The notes beneath the pieces are model-generated. The model saw only the letters and a list, made by a program, of their open reading frames with translations, ran no database searches and was not told the origin of the DNA. From the NCBI RefSeq assembly GCF_000737535.1, contig NZ_CP006269.1, forward strand, positions 1,736,001 through 1,800,000: a stretch of DNA of 64,000 nt, read 5' to 3'. This document shows, one piece after another, positions 1 through 9,015 of the stretch; position 1 is the stretch's first letter, and each line of letters opens with the position of its first letter. The position numbers were made by a program, and so were the translations under genes. This DNA is from Synechococcus sp. KORDI-100 (GTDB lineage: Bacteria; Cyanobacteriota; Cyanobacteriia; PCC-6307; Cyanobiaceae).

Positions 1-566
1 GCGAAGAACAGCTGGGTCAGACCGCGTTCTGAAGAGGCGTCATCCACTGCCCTTGTCCGCGGACCGAAGCGTGGATAAATGATGTCCTGACCCTTCTCCG
101 TTGCCAGAGAGCGTCCGAGCGCCCGTTGCAGGGTGACCTCCGCATACCTGTTACTGCCAGGCACCACCACATCGTTGAGAACGAAGGTGAGCCCTGTCAT
201 CAGCACAGCCACCACCATGGCGGGAGCGATCATCCGTGCCGTGGTCACCCCAAGACTTCGCAGAGCGGTGAGTTCACTGTTGGTGGACAGGCGCGTGTAT
301 ACGAACAGCGACGCCATCAGCGTTCCCATCGGAACGGAAAATGCCAGCCAGCGCGGCGTGCTGAACAGAAGCACCTGAGTGGCAATCGTGATCGGCAGGT
401 TCTTGTCCACCATCTGGCGAACCAGCTCGAACATCACACCGCCTGTCAGCAGCAGCAGGGTGAACAGCGCCACAAAGAACAACAGCGGGCCAAGCAGCTC
501 GATCAGCAACCAGCGGTCAAGCAAGCTGAGTCGCTGCCATGGACCACGAAGGAACAACGGCCTCAA
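1..566 (-). CDS. LptF/LptG-family LPS export permease, N-terminal part (runs off the left edge)
   Basis: About 188 codons are visible. They read as a YjgP/YjgQ (LptF/LptG) permease, the inner-membrane half of the LptBFG transporter that extracts lipopolysaccharide and hands it to LptC/LptA. Near the N-terminus are hydrophobic segments (LLIELLGPLLFFVALFTLLL) followed by the family's PRWLAFSVPMGTLMASL stretch and then FVLNDVVVPGSNRYAEVTLQ at the start of the periplasmic domain. No ATG fits. The best start is a TTG at 566-564 overlapping the lptB stop (TTGA), which implies translational coupling. The neighbours lptB and an lptA-like gene support the call. LptF versus LptG cannot be decided from this fragment, and many cyanobacteria carry only one such permease. 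Confidence 0.88.
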   Translation of the reverse strand, partial: MRPLFLRGPWQRLSLLDRWLLIELLGPLLFFVALFTLLLLTGGVMFELVRQMVDKNLPITIATQVLLFSTPRWLAFSVPMGTLMASLFVYTRLSTNSELTALRSLGVTTARMIAPAMVVAVLMTGLTFVLNDVVVPGSNRYAEVTLQRALGRSLATEKGQDIIYPRFGPRTRAVDDASSERGLTQLFF

Positions 567-1291
567 AGCTGAAAGTCCTCCCCCAGGTAGTAGCGGCGCA
601 CCTGTGGATCGGCGGCAACCTGATCTGATCGACCCGACGCCAGGATCGCTCCGTCGTTGACGATGTAGGAGCGGTCGGTGATGGCCAGCGTTTCACGCAC
701 GTTGTGATCCGTGATCAGAATCCCCATGCCGCGACTGCGGAGGGATTGAATCAGCGACTGCAGATCAGCCACGGCGAGGGGGTCGACTCCGGCGAAGGGT
801 TCATCCAGCAGGAGATAACTCGGCCCGTCCACACCAACGGCAAGAGCACGGGCCACCTCGCAGCGACGGCGTTCGCCACCGGAGAGTTGAAATCCACGGC
901 GATCAATGAACGCTGTGAGGTGAAAATCCTCAATCAACTGATCACGACGATCCCGCCGCTGGGCTGGCGTCAGATCCGTTTGCTCCAGCGCAACGGCCAG
1001 GTTCTGGCGAACCGTGAGCTGGCGAAACACACTCGGTTCCTGTGGGAGGTAGCCGATCCCCAGGCGGGCTCGATGGGGCATGGACAACGTCGCCACCTCC
1101 CGCCCATCGAGATTCACCTGGCCATGATCCGGTCGTAACAGTCCGATGACGAGATTGAACGTTGTTGTCTTGCCAGCCCCGTTTGGTCCGAGCAGACCGA
1201 CTACCTCCCCTGGCGAAAGCGTGAGGGACACACTTTTCACCAATTGCCTACCACCAAGGCTGATGGAGACCTGCTCCAGAGAAAGACTCAT
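563..1291 (-). CDS. lptB: LPS export ABC transporter ATP-binding protein
   Basis: This is the cytoplasmic ATPase that powers the LptFG permease encoded immediately downstream. The 242-residue protein has the full ABC set: Walker A GPNGAGKTT at about residues 35-43, a GYLPQEPSVFRQLT Q-loop, the signature LSGGERRR, Walker B YLLLDEPFAGVD and an ITDHNVRE switch histidine. Length and the DHNVRETL segment fit LptB rather than a generic ABC ATPase. Its ATG overlaps the stop of the upstream lptA-like gene by four bases (ATGA), and its own stop overlaps the permease start. The three genes therefore look like one coupled unit for outer-membrane assembly. Confidence 0.95.
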   Translation of the reverse strand: MSLSLEQVSISLGGRQLVKSVSLTLSPGEVVGLLGPNGAGKTTTFNLVIGLLRPDHGQVNLDGREVATLSMPHRARLGIGYLPQEPSVFRQLTVRQNLAVALEQTDLTPAQRRDRRDQLIEDFHLTAFIDRRGFQLSGGERRRCEVARALAVGVDGPSYLLLDEPFAGVDPLAVADLQSLIQSLRSRGMGILITDHNVRETLAITDRSYIVNDGAILASGRSDQVAADPQVRRYYLGEDFQL

Positions 1292-1713
1292 GGACGAAGC
1301 GGTTCCGTCTTCCGTTCCGATGATTTCAGGGTCCAGCGACTGAACACCTGTGCCCCCTCCGACGGTGTCGCGATGGCCCGTTCCTCATCCAGCAGATAGG
1401 TGACACGTTCAGCCCGCAACAGATTGCCGTCGGTCTGAACCACATCCACGTCGCCACTCAGCACGATCCTTGATTCCTTGGTGAAGTACTGCGCCTGACG
1501 ACTGGTTGCCACCACACCGCGCTGATCATGGACCAGCCGCACGTTGCCGCTGGCAGTGATGACGCCCGTGACGCTGTCGGCGGCCTGCTGATCGGATTCG
1601 ATGGTGATCAAACCCTGATCCGCTGATTCCTGGGCAGCGGCGACGTTCGGTCCAACCAGCAGTGCGGCGCTGACGGAGAACAGACAGGAGAGTGCTCGAA
1701 TTCTGCTCAGCAT
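1288..1713 (-). CDS. LptA/OstA-like periplasmic LPS transport protein
   Basis: A 141-residue secreted protein with an N-terminal signal peptide (MLSRIRALSCLFSVSAALLV, then an Ala-rich NVAAAQES cleavage region). The OstA/LptA-like repeats follow: ITIESDQQAADSVTGVITAS, then GNVRLVHDQRGVVATSRQAQ and LSGDVDVVQTDGNLLRAERV. LptA bridges the periplasm and carries LPS from LptBFG towards LptD. I chose the ATG at 1713 because it places the signal peptide at the N-terminus. The open frame continues upstream to 1848, but that segment lacks signal-peptide character and overlaps the DUF309 gene. The 3' end overlaps the lptB start. It is shorter than many LptA proteins, as is common in cyanobacteria. Confidence 0.85.
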   Translation of the reverse strand: MLSRIRALSCLFSVSAALLVGPNVAAAQESADQGLITIESDQQAADSVTGVITASGNVRLVHDQRGVVATSRQAQYFTKESRIVLSGDVDVVQTDGNLLRAERVTYLLDEERAIATPSEGAQVFSRWTLKSSERKTEPLRP

Positions 1714-1765
1714 GGTCTTAACCACGAAGGCGAAGGGCGCCAGATTTCGGGACCCTACCCCTCCC

Positions 1766-2122
1766 TCATGGCAGAGGTTGCAGTTGAGGGACAGTGCATG
1801 ACTCGGGGTCTGCATCATGTTGAAGCTGATGCAGACGTTGTTCGACAACGCAGCAGAGGGCCTCCAGATCGAGACCGAGATCAGGGGTCCCCGGCCGTCT
1901 CAGACGACCCAGGGCCTCTCCGTAGAGAATCGTGGCCCCACGACGGTTGCCGCGCTGCAGATGCAGTTGCGCCACAGCCACCTGAAGAATGCCCTGAAGA
2001 GAACGGCGATCCGGCTCAGCTGTCTCATGCCAGATCTCCTCGAACAAATCATGAGCTGCATACCACTCCTGCGTGTTGAAGAGAGCAACCGCCTGGCCAA
2101 AGCGCGGATCCTCCTCAGGCAT
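1766..2122 (-). CDS. DUF309 family protein
   Basis: A 118-residue helical protein matching DUF309, a family common in cyanobacteria and plastids whose biochemical role I do not know. The diagnostic stretch is YAAHDLFEEIWH near the N-terminus, followed by GILQVAVAQLHLQRGNRRGA. In this family an acidic and histidine-rich helix pair forms the conserved core. The start ATG overlaps the typA stop by one base (TGATG), suggesting coupled translation with typA. The overlap with the longest possible lptA-like frame is avoided by using the signal-peptide start of that gene. Confidence 0.8.
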   Translation of the reverse strand: MPEEDPRFGQAVALFNTQEWYAAHDLFEEIWHETAEPDRRSLQGILQVAVAQLHLQRGNRRGATILYGEALGRLRRPGTPDLGLDLEALCCVVEQRLHQLQHDADPESCTVPQLQPLP

Positions 2123-3930
2123 CAGCGCTTGGCCTTGGCCGGCTTCTTACCGGGAAGCTTGCGCAGGCGGATCGACTCCGGGGTGACTTCGAGCATCTCA
2201 TCGGGTCCGATGTATTCAAGAGCCCGCTCCAGGGTCATCTGGATCGGGGCCTGCAGCGTGTCCAGTTCGTCAGCTCCGGCGGAACGCATGTTGGTGAGCT
2301 GCTTGGTCTTGCAGACGTTGATCTCCAGGTCCTGGGGCCGGTTGTACTCACCGATGATCATTCCCTTGTAAACCTTGGTGCCAGGGCTGATGAAGAACTG
2401 ACCACGATCCTCGGCGTTCTTGAGGGCATAGAAGGTGGCGGTACCCTCTTCGAAGGCGATCAGGACACCATTCCGACGGGTATCGAAATCACCCAGCATC
2501 GGCCGGTATTCATAAAACGAGTGGCTCATGATTCCTTCGCCGCGGGTGGCCCTGATGAATTCGCCCCGGAAACCGATCAGGCCGCGGGATGGAACGATGA
2601 ACTCCAGCTGGGTGCGTCCATCGGCACTGGTTTCCATGTTCTGCATCTCGCCCTTGCGGGTGCCCAGCTTCTCGATGCAGCTTCCGACCGCTGCCTCGGG
2701 AACATCCATCACCAGGGTTTCCACCGGCTCACAGGGGGTGCCATCGATGGTGCGGAAGATCACCTGAGGCTGAGACACCTGGAACTCATAGCCTTCGCGG
2801 CGCATCGTTTCGATCAGGATGCCCAGGTGAAGTTCACCGCGGCCACTCACGGCAAAGCGGTCCGGTGAATCCGTGTCTTCCACGCGCAGGGCCACGTTGG
2901 TCAGCAACTCACGCTGCAAGCGATCGCGAACCTGGCGGCTGGTGACGAACTTGCCCTCCTTGCCGGCGAAGGGAGAGTCATTGACCACGAAGGTCATCTG
3001 CAGGGTGGGTTCATCCACCTTGATCAGGGGGAGCGCCGTGGGTTCATCCGGGCAGGCGATCGTTTCCCCGATGTTCACGTCGTCAAAGCCAGCCACAGCC
3101 ACAAGGTCGCCGGCGAAGGCCTCGCTGATCTCGATGCGCTGGAGACCTTCAAAACCGAGCAGTTTGCTGATCCGGCCCTTCTTGATCGTGCCGTCATCCT
3201 TGATCAGGGAGGCGCTCTGCCCCTGCTTGATCACGCCGTTGTGCACGCGGCCGATGATGATTCGGCCAAGGAAGTCGGAATAGTCGAGGGTCGTGATCTG
3301 AAGCTGCAGCGGTTTGTCCGCGTCGCCGACCGGGGGCGGTACGTGGCGCAGGATCGCGTCAAACAGCGGCCGCATGTTGTCGCTGTCCGTGGCCATGTCC
3401 GGCTTGGCGAATCCACCCAGGCCGCTTCCGAAGAGATAGGGGAAATCGCACTGATCATCGTCAGCTCCCAGCTCGATGAACAGATCCAGCACCTTGTCGA
3501 CCGCTGTTTCCGGATCAACGCGGGCTCGATCGATCTTGTTGACGAACACGATCGGACGCAGGCCCTGCTCAAGGGCCTTTTTGAGCACGAAGCGGGTCTG
3601 GGGCATCGGACCCTCATTGGCGTCCACGATCAGCAGGCAGCCATCCACCATGCCCAGCACCCGCTCCACCTCACCCCCGAAATCAGCGTGACCGGGGGTG
3701 TCGACGATGTTGATCCGCGTGTCGTTGTACGTGACCGCGGTGTTCTTGGAGAGGATGGTGATGCCCCGCTCACGCTCCAGATCATTGGAGTCCATGACGC
3801 AGGTGGGCACAGCTTCGTTGTCGCGGAAGATCCCGGATTGCGTCAGCAACGCGTCGACCAGGGTCGTCTTGCCGTGGTCGACGTGGGCGATGATCGCGAT
3901 ATTGCGAATCGCCTTTTGCTGGGCGCTCAT
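2122..3930 (-). CDS. typA: Ribosome-associated translational GTPase TypA/BipA
   Basis: A 602-residue EF-G-like GTPase involved in ribosome assembly and stress adaptation. The G domain is complete: G1 [10 protein letters not shown] at about residues 15-24, switch [16 protein letters not shown]3 [15 protein letters not shown] and G4 NKIDRA. The C-terminal half carries the TypA-specific [19 protein letters not shown] stretch and ends in a basic tail (GKKPAKAKR). Length is normal for the family. It starts the overlapping minus-strand run typA-DUF309, with the lpt genes following. Confidence 0.97.
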   Translation of the reverse strand: MSAQQKAIRNIAIIAHVDHGKTTLVDALLTQSGIFRDNEAVPTCVMDSNDLERERGITILSKNTAVTYNDTRINIVDTPGHADFGGEVERVLGMVDGCLLIVDANEGPMPQTRFVLKKALEQGLRPIVFVNKIDRARVDPETAVDKVLDLFIELGADDDQCDFPYLFGSGLGGFAKPDMATDSDNMRPLFDAILRHVPPPVGDADKPLQLQITTLDYSDFLGRIIIGRVHNGVIKQGQSASLIKDDGTIKKGRISKLLGFEGLQRIEISEAFAGDLVAVAGFDDVNIGETIACPDEPTALPLIKVDEPTLQMTFVVNDSPFAGKEGKFVTSRQVRDRLQRELLTNVALRVEDTDSPDRFAVSGRGELHLGILIETMRREGYEFQVSQPQVIFRTIDGTPCEPVETLVMDVPEAAVGSCIEKLGTRKGEMQNMETSADGRTQLEFIVPSRGLIGFRGEFIRATRGEGIMSHSFYEYRPMLGDFDTRRNGVLIAFEEGTATFYALKNAEDRGQFFISPGTKVYKGMIIGEYNRPQDLEINVCKTKQLTNMRSAGADELDTLQAPIQMTLERALEYIGPDEMLEVTPESIRLRKLPGKKPAKAKR

Positions 3931-3988
3931 ACGGGCAGACCGTTAGGAATTGTGAAGAACGCCCAAAGGCGCAGGGCGACAGGATATC

Positions 3989-6505
3989 TCAACATGAGAT
4001 TTGGCTGGTCCGCTCCGGACCCTTCACACCCAGGCTGCCGCGCGTCACCCCGAGCTGGTGATGCACCCGTTCCTGTCTCCAGACCTCCTGTGAGCGCAGG
4101 CGTCCAGCCAAGGCATCGGCGTAAAGATGCAACCGGCGTTGCGTCTCAGCACCCGTCTCATCGAGCAGTTCAACCCTCAGATTGCGGACCCCGGCCCGCA
4201 GCAGAGCTGGCAGCCCCTCCACGCCGGTTTGAGCGGTGCCGTTGAACAACGTGTTGCGGCAGCCGAGATCGGCCCGCAGCGGATGGTCCACACCACTGCG
4301 GTCCCGCAGGGAAACGGAATGGTGTTCACAAGGCCTGCCGCAGTCGGTGTGGTCGTGGCCATCCGAAAGAAACGCGCAGAACAGGCAGTGCTCCATATGA
4401 AACAGAGGCATGTGCTGGTGAAGCGTCACCTCCAACAGCGCTGGATCCACGGCCGCAGCCAGGTCAAGCAGCTGTTGCAGATTGAGGTCGTAACTCGCGG
4501 TCAGTCGCAACAACCCCCAGTGGTCCTGGTACCACTTCAAGGTGAGGGGGTTTGCTGTATTTAAGGAGAAGTCTCCAATGCAGGGAGCCAGGGGGGTGAG
4601 AGCCTCGAGCTGATCGGCATTCCGTACGAGGTAGCCGTCGGGCCGCGCCCGGATCAATGGCTCCAGTGTCCAGCGTTCATTGGGCCGCGTGATCCGGGCA
4701 CCGGCCAGCCAGATCCCTCCAGGCCACTGATCACGACCGAGCGCCACAGCGTCCCGTAGGTCACGGGGCTGATCGAGATCCATCACGACCGATCCGATCG
4801 GCACGGAGTGTCGTGGCAACGCGATCAGGGCCTTCAACTGATCCAGGCTTCTGGCCAGAACAACCAGCCCTGCAGAGATCTGCCGGGGCTCGGCTGGCCG
4901 GGGCAGCAGGTCCTGGAGCACCTCGTTCAGATCCGGTGAGGACGCAGACGATTCCGGAGGGATGGGATCGGAGAGAGAGCGGGCAAGCTCGAGCCTCTGC
5001 AGCAGATCCCGCCGCATCCTGTTCAGTTCCGCCACAGGCAGGAAGAGCTGATCCTCCAGATCCACCTCCAGAGAGCCAAGACTCCAACCACTGCCTCCAA
5101 GGCGCCCGAGCTGGGATGCCAGACAGCTGCGATCGAGAGGCCGCTGCGATGCAGCCTGCAATGGGATCCCGCTGTGAACCTGAATCGCGACGTCCGGGCA
5201 GGCAAGCTGCAGCGGCTGCCCAAGCCGTCCGCTCACAACGAGATTGAGCGGCTGCTCGACCGCGGGCGTCGGGCGAACGGCGGCCCGCTGCCACTGGCGG
5301 TCCCAGTCCGGGTCATTGGTCAACCAGACGGAGGCCCCAGCAGCAATCCCCCTGGTATCGACCCGGCCAGGGCCAAGCCGCAGTCGCAGGCGCTCGCTGC
5401 CGAGCCGCTCCACCACCATGACCCTGCCGCCGACCTCCTCGGGAGGCTGGAGCGGATCGTCAGAGAGGCGCTCCAGCACAAGTCCCTGACCGGGACGAAG
5501 CAGCTCGCGGCAGCGGATCTGCAGCCAGCCGGCGCGATCGGTCTGCAGAAGCTGTCCCACCAGGGGGCCTCGCTTCTTGCTCCAGCGACCATGCACGAGC
5601 GATCGATGGTTGATGCCCTCCATCCAGCCGGTCGACAACCCGCGGGAGAAGGCCAGCTCCAGCTGACGACGGGTGTCGTCTGGGCTGAGGTCCGGCCTGG
5701 ACTCCATCCGCTGGCGGTAGGCGTCGGTCACCGCGGCGACGTAACGGGCATCCTTGAGCCGGCCCTCGATCTTGAGACTGGCAATCCCGAGGCGTTGCAG
5801 TTCCGGCAGCAGCTCCCAGGCCGCCAGATCCTGTGGTGAGAGCAAATAGCGCTGATCAGCAAGGGGATGGGCAACCCCATCGACGATCAGTTCATAGGGA
5901 AGCCGACAGGCCTGAGCGCACTCCCCCCGGTTGGCACTGCGTTGCCCCAGCGATTCACTCGTGAGGCACTGCCCGGAATAGGCCACACACAGGGCGCCAT
6001 GCACGAACACTTCCAGCGGAATGTCCAGATGACGGTCACGCAACTGCCGCTGCAAGCGCTCAAGGTCCCGCAACGCCAGTTCACGTGCGAGCACGACGCG
6101 CTGACATCCCAGGGCGGCGGCCTGGGCCACACCGGCGGCACTGGTGATCGACATCTGGGTGGACCCGTGCAGTGCAAGGGAGGGCACAAGCCTCCTGGCC
6201 AGGCTGCACAGACCGACGTCCTGAACGATCACGGCATCCACCCCCGACCGTTCGGCGGCGATCAACAGATCCGCGGCCCGCTTCAGCTCATCGCTGAACA
6301 CCAGCACGTTGAAGGTGAGGAAACCGCGAACCTGTCGGCTGTGGAGCCAGTCCATCAGCTCAGGCAGTTCCTCGATGCGGAAGTTTTCAGCCCGCTGACG
6401 TGCGTTGAAGGCCTGAACACCGAAGTAGACCGCATCCGCACCGGCCGCGACAGCCGAACGCAACGCCTGCCAATCTCCGGCGGGAGCCAGCAGCTCCGGC
6501 CGCAT
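3989..6505 (-). CDS. U32 family peptidase-like protein (collagenase-like / RlhA-YegQ family)
   Basis: A long (838-residue) member of the U32 family. The N-terminus begins with the family hallmark PELLAPAGDWQALRSAV and GADAVYFGVQAFNARQRAENF. Near residue 170 is the U32 signature EVFVHGALCVAYSGQCLTS, followed by the Cys-rich GECAQACRLPYELI. A second Cys cluster lies late in the protein (MEHCLFCAFLSDG, then DCGRPCEHH), as in the E. coli RlhA branch, which is needed for hydroxylation of 23S rRNA C2501. I infer a role in rRNA or tRNA modification rather than proteolysis, but substrate specificity cannot be read from sequence. The stop of the upstream M15 peptidase gene abuts the start at 6505. Confidence 0.85.
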   Translation of the reverse strand: MRPELLAPAGDWQALRSAVAAGADAVYFGVQAFNARQRAENFRIEELPELMDWLHSRQVRGFLTFNVLVFSDELKRAADLLIAAERSGVDAVIVQDVGLCSLARRLVPSLALHGSTQMSITSAAGVAQAAALGCQRVVLARELALRDLERLQRQLRDRHLDIPLEVFVHGALCVAYSGQCLTSESLGQRSANRGECAQACRLPYELIVDGVAHPLADQRYLLSPQDLAAWELLPELQRLGIASLKIEGRLKDARYVAAVTDAYRQRMESRPDLSPDDTRRQLELAFSRGLSTGWMEGINHRSLVHGRWSKKRGPLVGQLLQTDRAGWLQIRCRELLRPGQGLVLERLSDDPLQPPEEVGGRVMVVERLGSERLRLRLGPGRVDTRGIAAGASVWLTNDPDWDRQWQRAAVRPTPAVEQPLNLVVSGRLGQPLQLACPDVAIQVHSGIPLQAASQRPLDRSCLASQLGRLGGSGWSLGSLEVDLEDQLFLPVAELNRMRRDLLQRLELARSLSDPIPPESSASSPDLNEVLQDLLPRPAEPRQISAGLVVLARSLDQLKALIALPRHSVPIGSVVMDLDQPRDLRDAVALGRDQWPGGIWLAGARITRPNERWTLEPLIRARPDGYLVRNADQLEALTPLAPCIGDFSLNTANPLTLKWYQDHWGLLRLTASYDLNLQQLLDLAAAVDPALLEVTLHQHMPLFHMEHCLFCAFLSDGHDHTDCGRPCEHHSVSLRDRSGVDHPLRADLGCRNTLFNGTAQTGVEGLPALLRAGVRNLRVELLDETGAETQRRLHLYADALAGRLRSQEVWRQERVHHQLGVTRGSLGVKGPERTSQISC

Positions 6506-7254
6506 CAGGAGGTCCGCTGGGCGAGACGACGCGCCGGTTCAAACAGACGCAGGGCATCGGCCGTGCCCTCGTATCGCCAGTGCCAGGGTTCGTAATTCAC
6601 TCCCTGGGGGTTACCGACTGGGAACGAGAGAATGAAGTGGTACCTGGGCGCGTGATCCTGCAGCCAGCGAAAGGCCAGGGTCTGCTCGAAATCCGGTGAC
6701 AGGTGGGTTTCAGGGGCCTCTCCATCGCCAAGGTCAACGGCATAGCCCGTGCTGTGTTCCGAGTAGCCAGGGGGCGCTGACACCCTCGCCCGTTCTTCAG
6801 CCGTTTGATTACGTTCCGACGCCACATCAAAGAAGATCTCTTCCTGGAGATTGATGGAGCGGTAACCGCTGAGCAGCCTCAGATCGACCCCATCGGAAGC
6901 GGCCGCCTGACGCATGGCCTCAAACGCATCGGCAGCATCGGCATGGAGTTCGATGCCGGGTTCAACGGCGATCAGTGAGGATCCCGTGGCTTCGAGATAG
7001 GGAAAGTGACCCAGTAATCGGCCATCGGCATCCGGTCGCTCCCGAAATACCTCGATCTCTTCCGGCTCAGGGGGATTGAGACGTGCCATCAGCTGAGGGC
7101 CGAACAACACCGCACCCACACTTCCACCGCAGACAACGACGCAGGCCAGAAACAATCCGAGCCCGCCGCCGGAACGACGCGGTACCGGGGTGGACCGACG
7201 GGCCACAGGAATGTCGTCCCTGACGGGGCGGCGTGCAGAGGCGGCCCGGACCAA
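6505..7254 (-). CDS. Membrane-anchored D-alanyl-D-alanine carboxypeptidase, M15/VanY type
   Basis: A 249-residue protein with a basic N-terminus, one transmembrane segment (about residues 28-48, GGGLGLFLACVVVCGGSVGA) and an extracytoplasmic M15 peptidase domain. Zinc-site motifs are present: SEHSTGYAVDLGD (SxHxxGxAxD) and the late EPWHWRYEG containing the third histidine. Such enzymes trim the terminal D-Ala from peptidoglycan stem peptides. In non-pathogenic bacteria they serve wall remodelling rather than vancomycin resistance. It overlaps the U32 gene end-to-start by one base. A 109-base gap separates it from the divergent chlP. Confidence 0.88.
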   Translation of the reverse strand: MVRAASARRPVRDDIPVARRSTPVPRRSGGGLGLFLACVVVCGGSVGAVLFGPQLMARLNPPEPEEIEVFRERPDADGRLLGHFPYLEATGSSLIAVEPGIELHADAADAFEAMRQAAASDGVDLRLLSGYRSINLQEEIFFDVASERNQTAEERARVSAPPGYSEHSTGYAVDLGDGEAPETHLSPDFEQTLAFRWLQDHAPRYHFILSFPVGNPQGVNYEPWHWRYEGTADALRLFEPARRLAQRTS

Positions 7255-7363
7255 GGGGGCTGATGCGTGTTGTTTCGATCGTAAGGGCGGGTGCCAGTGG
7301 GACCAACGAAATTCAGGACCGCAGTGGTAGTTTCAAAAAACAATCCAGCGGAGAATGGCTGAG

Positions 7364-8713
7364 ATGTTGCGTGTTGCGGTGATTGGCGGCGGTCCCAGTG
7401 GATCCTGTGCCGCTGAAGTGCTCGCCAAAGCTGGCATTCAGACCTGGCTGTTTGAACGCAAGCTGGATAACGCCAAGCCATGCGGAGGTGCCATTCCGCT
7501 CTGCATGGTTGAGGAATTCGACCTTCCAGACGAAATCATCGACCGCAAGGTCCGCAACATGAAGATGATTTCACCCTCCAATCGCGAGGTGGACATCCGT
7601 CTGGATCCCCTCGGGTACGACGACAACGCCTTCATCGGCATGTGTCGACGTGAGGTGTTCGACGCCTTTCTCCGCAACAGGGCCGCCGATCTCGGTACCA
7701 CCCTTGTGAACGGTCTTGTCCAGAAGATTGACACCGGCGTGAACCGTCAGGGGCCTTACACCCTTCATTACGCCGACTACAGCGGTGGTGGCCCCACCGG
7801 AGAGCAGAAAACTCTGGATGTGGATCTGATCATCGGAGCCGATGGTGCCAACTCCCGTGTCGCCAAGGCAATGGATGCCGGCGATTACAACGTCGCCATC
7901 GCGTTCCAGGAAAGGATCAAGCTTCCCGCCGAGGAGATGACCCACTACGAGGATCTGGCTGAGATGTACGTCGGCACCGACGTCTCTCCAGACTTCTATG
8001 CCTGGGTCTTTCCCAAGTACGACCATGTCGCCGTCGGCACCGGCACGATGCAACAGAACCAGAGCCTGATCAAAGGTCTGCAGAAGGGAATTCGGGAACG
8101 GGCCAACAAACGCCTCTTCAAAGGCGAAGTGATCAAGGTCGAAGCACACCCCATTCCTGAACATCCCCGCCCACGCCGGGTCGTGGGTCGGATGGCCCTC
8201 GTTGGAGATGCTGCCGGCTACGTCACCAAGAGTTCAGGCGAAGGGATCTACTTCGCTGCGAAGAGCGGCCGCATGTGCGCTGAAGCCATTGTGGAAGTTT
8301 CAAAGAACGGCTCCCTGATCCCCACCGAGAGGCAGATCAAATCCACTTACCTCAAGCGTTGGGATCGCAAGTACGGAGCGACCTACGCGGTGCTCGACAT
8401 CCTGCAGAGAATCTTCTACCGCAATGACGCGGCCAGGGAAGCCTTCGTCGAAATGTGCGACGACAAGGACGTCCAGAAACTGACCTTCGACAGCTATTTG
8501 TACAAACGGGTGGTGATGATGAACCCATGGCAGCAGATCAAGCTGACCCTGCGAACCCTGGGAAGCCTGCTCAGGGGTGAAGCTCTGGCTCCGTCGAACT
8601 ACAGCCCAGTGCCATCAGCGGTTGGTCGTTCCGACGGCGATTTCCTGGCTGATGAAGCGGCCCAGGCCGTGAAGGCCCAGGCCAAAGGGAAAGAAACAGC
8701 GGACGTTCGCTAA
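7364..8713 (+). CDS. chlP: Geranylgeranyl diphosphate / geranylgeranyl-chlorophyll reductase
   Basis: ChlP reduces the geranylgeranyl group to phytyl for chlorophyll, tocopherol and phylloquinone. The N-terminus carries the FAD dinucleotide-binding motif VIGGGPSGSCAAEVL, then the ChlP-typical ERKLDNAKPCGGAIPLCMVE. Further on are the second FAD motif VDLIIGADGANSRVAKAMD and VGDAAGYVTKSSGEGIYFA. I chose the ATG at 7364 because GGAG at 7350-7353 then sits ten bases upstream. The in-frame ATG at 7355 would leave that site only one base away. The gene is divergent from the M15 peptidase and convergent with a small membrane gene. Confidence 0.97.
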   Translation: MLRVAVIGGGPSGSCAAEVLAKAGIQTWLFERKLDNAKPCGGAIPLCMVEEFDLPDEIIDRKVRNMKMISPSNREVDIRLDPLGYDDNAFIGMCRREVFDAFLRNRAADLGTTLVNGLVQKIDTGVNRQGPYTLHYADYSGGGPTGEQKTLDVDLIIGADGANSRVAKAMDAGDYNVAIAFQERIKLPAEEMTHYEDLAEMYVGTDVSPDFYAWVFPKYDHVAVGTGTMQQNQSLIKGLQKGIRERANKRLFKGEVIKVEAHPIPEHPRPRRVVGRMALVGDAAGYVTKSSGEGIYFAAKSGRMCAEAIVEVSKNGSLIPTERQIKSTYLKRWDRKYGATYAVLDILQRIFYRNDAAREAFVEMCDDKDVQKLTFDSYLYKRVVMMNPWQQIKLTLRTLGSLLRGEALAPSNYSPVPSAVGRSDGDFLADEAAQAVKAQAKGKETADVR

Positions 8714-8723
8714 AAGCAGATCA

Positions 8724-8945
8724 CTACTGGCGTTGCTCGATCGCTTTGCCAACGCCTTCCTTGATCCGTTCGACACCTTCCTGCAGGGTTTTGCCTGGGG
8801 CCGTTTCCTTTTTGGTTGTCGACCAGACGTTGATGGCATAGATCGCAGCCCCCGCGACGATCAAGGCAGCCAGGACCAATCCAATGCCGTTGCCGCCCTG
8901 GCGGATCACGACCGGTTGCAGTTGTTGCTTCGAGTCGTCGGCCAT
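8724..8945 (-). CDS. Small single-span membrane protein, unknown function
   Basis: A 73-residue protein with a short polar N-terminus, one hydrophobic segment (residues about 20-38, GNGIGLVLAALIVAGAAIYA) and a charged, probably helical C-terminal tail (KTLQEGVERIKEGVGKAIEQ). I recognise no domain. The composition and intact frame, together with its position between chlP and glyS, suggest a real gene of the kind conserved among marine picocyanobacteria. It is convergent with chlP, with a ten-base gap. Confidence 0.7.
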   Translation of the reverse strand: MADDSKQQLQPVVIRQGGNGIGLVLAALIVAGAAIYAINVWSTTKKETAPGKTLQEGVERIKEGVGKAIEQRQ

Positions 8946-9015
8946 AACGGTGTTGGTTGATGCATTCTTTCGTTAGCTGGAGGCCGCGCTTTTGCCAACG
9001 GATCCGACGGAGGGC

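Noticed and set aside
126..572. Plus-strand frame of 148 codons, His/Gln-rich
   Set aside because: It is the antisense of the LptF/LptG-type permease; composition is that of a shadow frame.
3241..4245. Plus-strand frame of 334 codons spanning the start of typA and the end of the U32 gene
   Set aside because: Antisense to two well-supported genes; no domain.
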